Part shown: positions 60,822 through 64,000 of the stretch, in pieces
How positions within the stretch are numbered: position 1 is the first letter of the stretch
Layout: every line of letters starts with the position of its first letter
Assembly: GCA_950295325.1 (NCBI GenBank)
Contig: OX485804.1
Coordinates: forward strand, 1,922,001 to 1,986,000
Length of the DNA: 64,000 nucleotides
Direction of reading: 5' to 3'
DNA from: Polytrichum commune
Lineage: Eukaryota; Streptophyta; Polytrichopsida; Polytrichales; Polytrichaceae
Made by a program: the position numbers and the translations under genes
The notes under the pieces: generated by a model
Told to the model about the DNA's origin: nothing
The model's input: the letters and a program-made list of their open reading frames with translations, nothing else
Database searches by the model: none

Positions 60822-61201
60822 CTACACTAACTGTGATGTTTAATGTCACCATTCTAATTGTCTTGCTCAATACAAATTGTAAACTACGGTGTAGTGTCAC
60901 CAACATTAAATGATACCCAACATTATTTTGCCATTCCTTGTAAATTTTTTGGGGGAATATAGATTTACAGAGATGCAATTACCGCCACTTACCAAGTGAT
61001 TTTTCATCCAAATTTCAATCATCCATAACAATATTTCTTCACAAGCTTTTCACAAAAGCAAGTAGGGTTAGGCCAATGGATGAACTCATCCATCATACAT
61101 GACAACATTTGTTCACTTATACGGAAAACATAAAAAAATAAAAAATGTCATCAACAAGTTACCATATATACCATATGACACTACATATCATATTTAGTGT
61201 C
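60822..61201. mobile_element. TIR element, ACTACACTAAAT family, about 380 bp
   Basis: Left end CTACACTAACTGTGATGTTT; interior CTTGCTCAATACAAATTGTA and GTGTCACCAACATTAAATGA; right end CATATCATATTTAGTGTCG. Same subgroup as 45593-45988. Confidence 0.75.
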
Positions 61202-62456
61202 GTTTTTCGGTCATTTGGATGTTATAGAATTGTCAAAATAGTGTGTATTGACTTTGTATATCCAAGTCAAAAATCATCCAAAGAAGACAACTTCAGCACA
61301 TAGTATTGAACAACTTTCAGTTGGGATACATAATAATCATGACATGGCGTCCTTTCCATCATCAATTCTTTTGCAACTTGTCATATGCTTGGATGACTTG
61401 GTACCCTACATTTAATGTATCCAAGGAAACAATAACTACAACTCACATGTGCAATTAGGTTGACCCGTGTTAATTTATCGACATTTCGCACTATTTTGAG
61501 TACTTTCCACCAAATCACAAAATACGGGAAATGCTTTCCCACTGTTCTATATAGATAAAAGAAACAAAGCTACAAGAGTATTTACTACTTAGGGTGAGTT
61601 TCCATGTAGGTGGCTCACCCATCATATTCTAGTGTGAATAAGGACAAGCCCACCCAATCGTAGAGGCAATATGGTGGGGTAGGGTTTGTATGTGCCAACT
61701 AGCTACTCCCAACTTCTCAAATCCAGGCCCACCTACTAACCTCCTCCTCCAAGTTAAAACCTTCTTCTTCTAAAATTGGGTCTTCAATCCTTTGGTGATT
61801 GGAACTTGTAGGTTAAAGATTCTTTAGTGGGTGCATGGAAATCTAGCAGCCCGTGTTCACGACCCTCCACATTCTAGCAAACTACCATAATGTGGTTGGA
61901 TGGCGGCTTGTGAACACCTCTGACCCATTATTTTCTAGAATATGGTGGGTAGGCGGCCTACATGGAAACTCACCCTTAGCACAATGGTGAATTTTGTCAC
62001 GAATCGGAGAGTGAGCCAAGCATTCAACACTGGCATTGACTCTAATATAGTTGAACCTAAAAAAATACTCAATTGTGCCACAAGCACTCAACACTTAGCG
62101 CGGTAAGGTATGATGCCTTGATACCGGTAGGGTTCTAGGGTTTCTAAAGTTCTCAATGTTGTAAACTAATGACGGAAGAGAGGTGTTTGAATTAGGTAAA
62201 GCCCATCTTCATGAAGGAAATTTAGAAGCACTTGCATGGAAGAGGCAAATACTGAAAACAAATAACACAATCTCTCTAAATATGAATCATTAAGTATGAT
62301 TTCAAGGACAACATAATTCCTTCTTATTCCTTTGCTATGATTGGTTGGTTGGGTGTTTGATATAGGACACTTATGCTTGGTGAGGGCATTTAGAGCCAAA
62401 TTAGTATGTAATTATTAGGTGTTGGATCCAAGACACATGATGAGTGTGTAACAATA
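61202..62456. other. No supported gene
   Basis: AT-rich. A word near 61600 (GGGTGAGTTTCCATGTAGG) recurs inverted at about 61957-61975 (CCTACATGGAAACTCACCC), giving a pair of 20-bp inverted repeats about 350 bp apart. This may mark another small TIR element. Confidence 0.5.
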
Positions 62457-62675
62457 TCCGGGGAGATTTTTGGGCATAATTGGTCAAAATCCTAGTGTTT
62501 CCAAGTCCAATCAGTTACATGTTGTGAGCTTTCTTTTTTCTTTATTAATTCAAGGTATATTCTAAGTATTCCTCTCAAATGATCGATAATTTTCCTGAAG
62601 TCTTGAACTTGAACTAGTTATCTCTCAAACTCAACTAGCTCATTTGTAACTAGCAGTCAGTTCTCCCCGTTCATT
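62457..62675 (+). repeat. GGGGAGA-family element, copy 4
   Basis: Starts CCGGGGAGATTTTTGGGCAT and ends GTTCTCCCCGTTCATTG; direct relative of 21277-21492. Confidence 0.75.
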
Positions 62676-63129
62676 GGTGTCTAAAGATAAACTTAGATGT
62701 AATAAGTAGACAAGATTTGATTCTATGACATGATTTGTACAATTCTAAAATAAGACATTCTAAAATCTATCATAGAATACTCTAGCATAATAATTTGATA
62801 ATCCATGACTAATAAAAAATGATAAACTAAATTTAAGAAGATTAAAAAAATCTAATTCACTTCCTCTAAATGGAAATTATTCTATGCCAAATGATTAGAT
62901 GTGGCTATAGCAATTGTCAAATTTTTGATACTCCTAGAGGGGCCTCCAAGGTCATTTTAGGGCTTAAAAAAACCATCTCCCTTGTGGAGTTGAAATACTC
63001 ACAAACAACATTTTTATATCTGGCTATACAAATGTTTTTTGCTACACTAGTTAGGGCCATGCTATGTTTACACATGGTTTATTTTGAAAATGCCCGTTGG
63101 GTTAGCCTCAAACCGGGTCGGGCGGCATG

Positions 63130-63760
63130 CATTGTAGCCAACCCGGCCCCGTTACCACGGTGTTAGAGGCCACCCCCCGGCTCAATCATGGCCGCCCGTA
63201 TCACCATTGATCTAACGGCCGAGGGATAGGGGGCCCAAACCCTAACCCTCACTCCAACCCCTCGCCTCTTCCGTCATCTCCTCCCTTTGCTGCCTTCGCC
63301 ACCCCAAGCCCGTTGTGTGCTTCTCCATCGCCGCTCTGCTCCTCTCCTGCCGCTCTGAAGCCACATGTGCTCCTGCTCCTGCTCCGCTCTCGCTCCTGGC
63401 ACCTGCTCCTGCTCCGCTCCATTCCTTGCACCTGCTCCGCTCCTGAGTCCTTGTAGCTGCCGCTCCCGCTCCCTGCACGTGCTCCGCTCTGTGCACCTGC
63501 ACCCGACTGGCAATTGCACCTGGTTCCTTCCCCGCGCCGTGTTTGTTGATGTGGCCGCTCCTTATTGCTCCATCCCCGCTACTTCATCCCCGCTACTCCA
63601 TCCCCGCTCCTTGGCGCTCCTTCCCCGCTCTGTGTTTCTTCATCCCCCTCTGTGTTTCTGCATCCCCGCTCTGTGGTGCTCCATCCCCGCTGCTCCATCC
63701 TCAGTGCCTCACATGTCATCTTCACTTTGTATTTGGTAGTTGAACCCTTTAGATCTCTTG
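63130..63760 (+). repeat. GC-rich tract with telo-box and Pro/Ser-type minisatellites
   Basis: From about 63090 the composition turns GC-rich. An AAACCCTAA telo-box is at 63237-63245, followed by a CT-rich stretch resembling a plant 5' leader. From 63365 there are imperfect CTCCTGCTCCGCT repeats, and from 63568 to 63712 repeats of CCATCCCCGCT-x-CT with CTCTGTGTTTCT insertions. Frames of up to 124 codons read through the repeats on both strands and look like by-products. It may be the promoter and leader of a gene continuing to the right. Confidence 0.5.
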
Positions 63761-64000
63761 GAGTTATGGGTGTGTAGGTTGGCTGGTGATTGTGTGGCGG
63801 CGGCTGCACTTACAAAATCTACAGTTTATTGCTTGAATGAATGTTCAAATTTAAACCTCCATGGCCATTTCGAATCCGCAAGGCAAACTCCCAACCATCA
63901 TCCCATTTCAAATTTTTTTTTCCTTTCCTCATTTTTTGTCTTAGACTTTGTGTCTTGCATTTCAAGTTCTAATGGCCCCTTCTCATGTGTTCTTAGGTGG

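Noticed and set aside
63242-63739. Overlapping 60-124 codon frames on both strands
   Set aside because: They are translations of the same GC-rich minisatellite and have no domain signature.
1-64000. tRNA, rRNA and CRISPR-type arrays
   Set aside because: No cloverleaf with a typical GTTCGAATC arm, no rRNA-like blocks and no spaced short repeats were seen.

Overview
The window looks like nuclear DNA of a land plant. It is AT-rich, with GT-AG introns and plant-typical families: an AP2/ERF factor of DREB A-5 type, a DOXC-class 2-oxoglutarate dioxygenase, a plant RING-H2 family with an acylation-type N-terminus, and a SUF4/BuGZ zinc-finger protein. The repeats (CACTA Tnp2, hAT, an L1/jockey-like LINE, and a LINE carrying both RNase H and an R2-type endonuclease) would fit a bryophyte, lycophyte or fern, but the sequence alone does not settle the lineage.

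Layout: 1-750 holds the probable last two exons of a + strand gene that enters from the left. 2.8-4.1 kb has exon-like pieces of an unidentified, probably broken gene, then a 31-bp minisatellite and a 286-bp tandem duplication. A 138-bp near-perfect hairpin lies at 6.47-6.61 kb. An intronless AP2/ERF gene is at 8.46-9.12 kb (-). A spliced Tnp2 (CACTA) transposase remnant is at 13.2-15.7 kb (-) and an hAT transposase fossil at 16.4-16.9 kb (-). A complete four-exon dioxygenase gene spans 18.25-22.05 kb (+), followed by a roughly 300-bp tandem repeat. 24-36 kb is gene-poor repeat territory, including a 987-bp TIR element with a TAA target duplication. 36.6-39.1 kb is the 3' part of a Dualen/RandI-like LINE; 42.4-43.9 kb is a decayed LINE reverse transcriptase (-). 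Elements sharing ACTACACTAAAT-type ends cluster at 41.6-48.4 kb, the last one abutting the 5' leader of a RING-H2 gene (48.4-54.1 kb, +). A seven-exon SUF4/BuGZ gene (55.06-59.22 kb, -) faces it tail to tail. 59.3-64 kb is again repeats, ending in a GC-rich minisatellite tract.

Four gene models are well supported: splice phases agree exon to exon and family signature residues are present. They do not form a pathway; they are separate single genes in a repeat-rich landscape. The most notable points are the Dualen/RandI-like element with three hairpins after its stop codon, a RING-H2 gene whose conserved first codon reads ACG instead of ATG, the long fold-back at 6.5 kb, and the shared-terminus TIR families.
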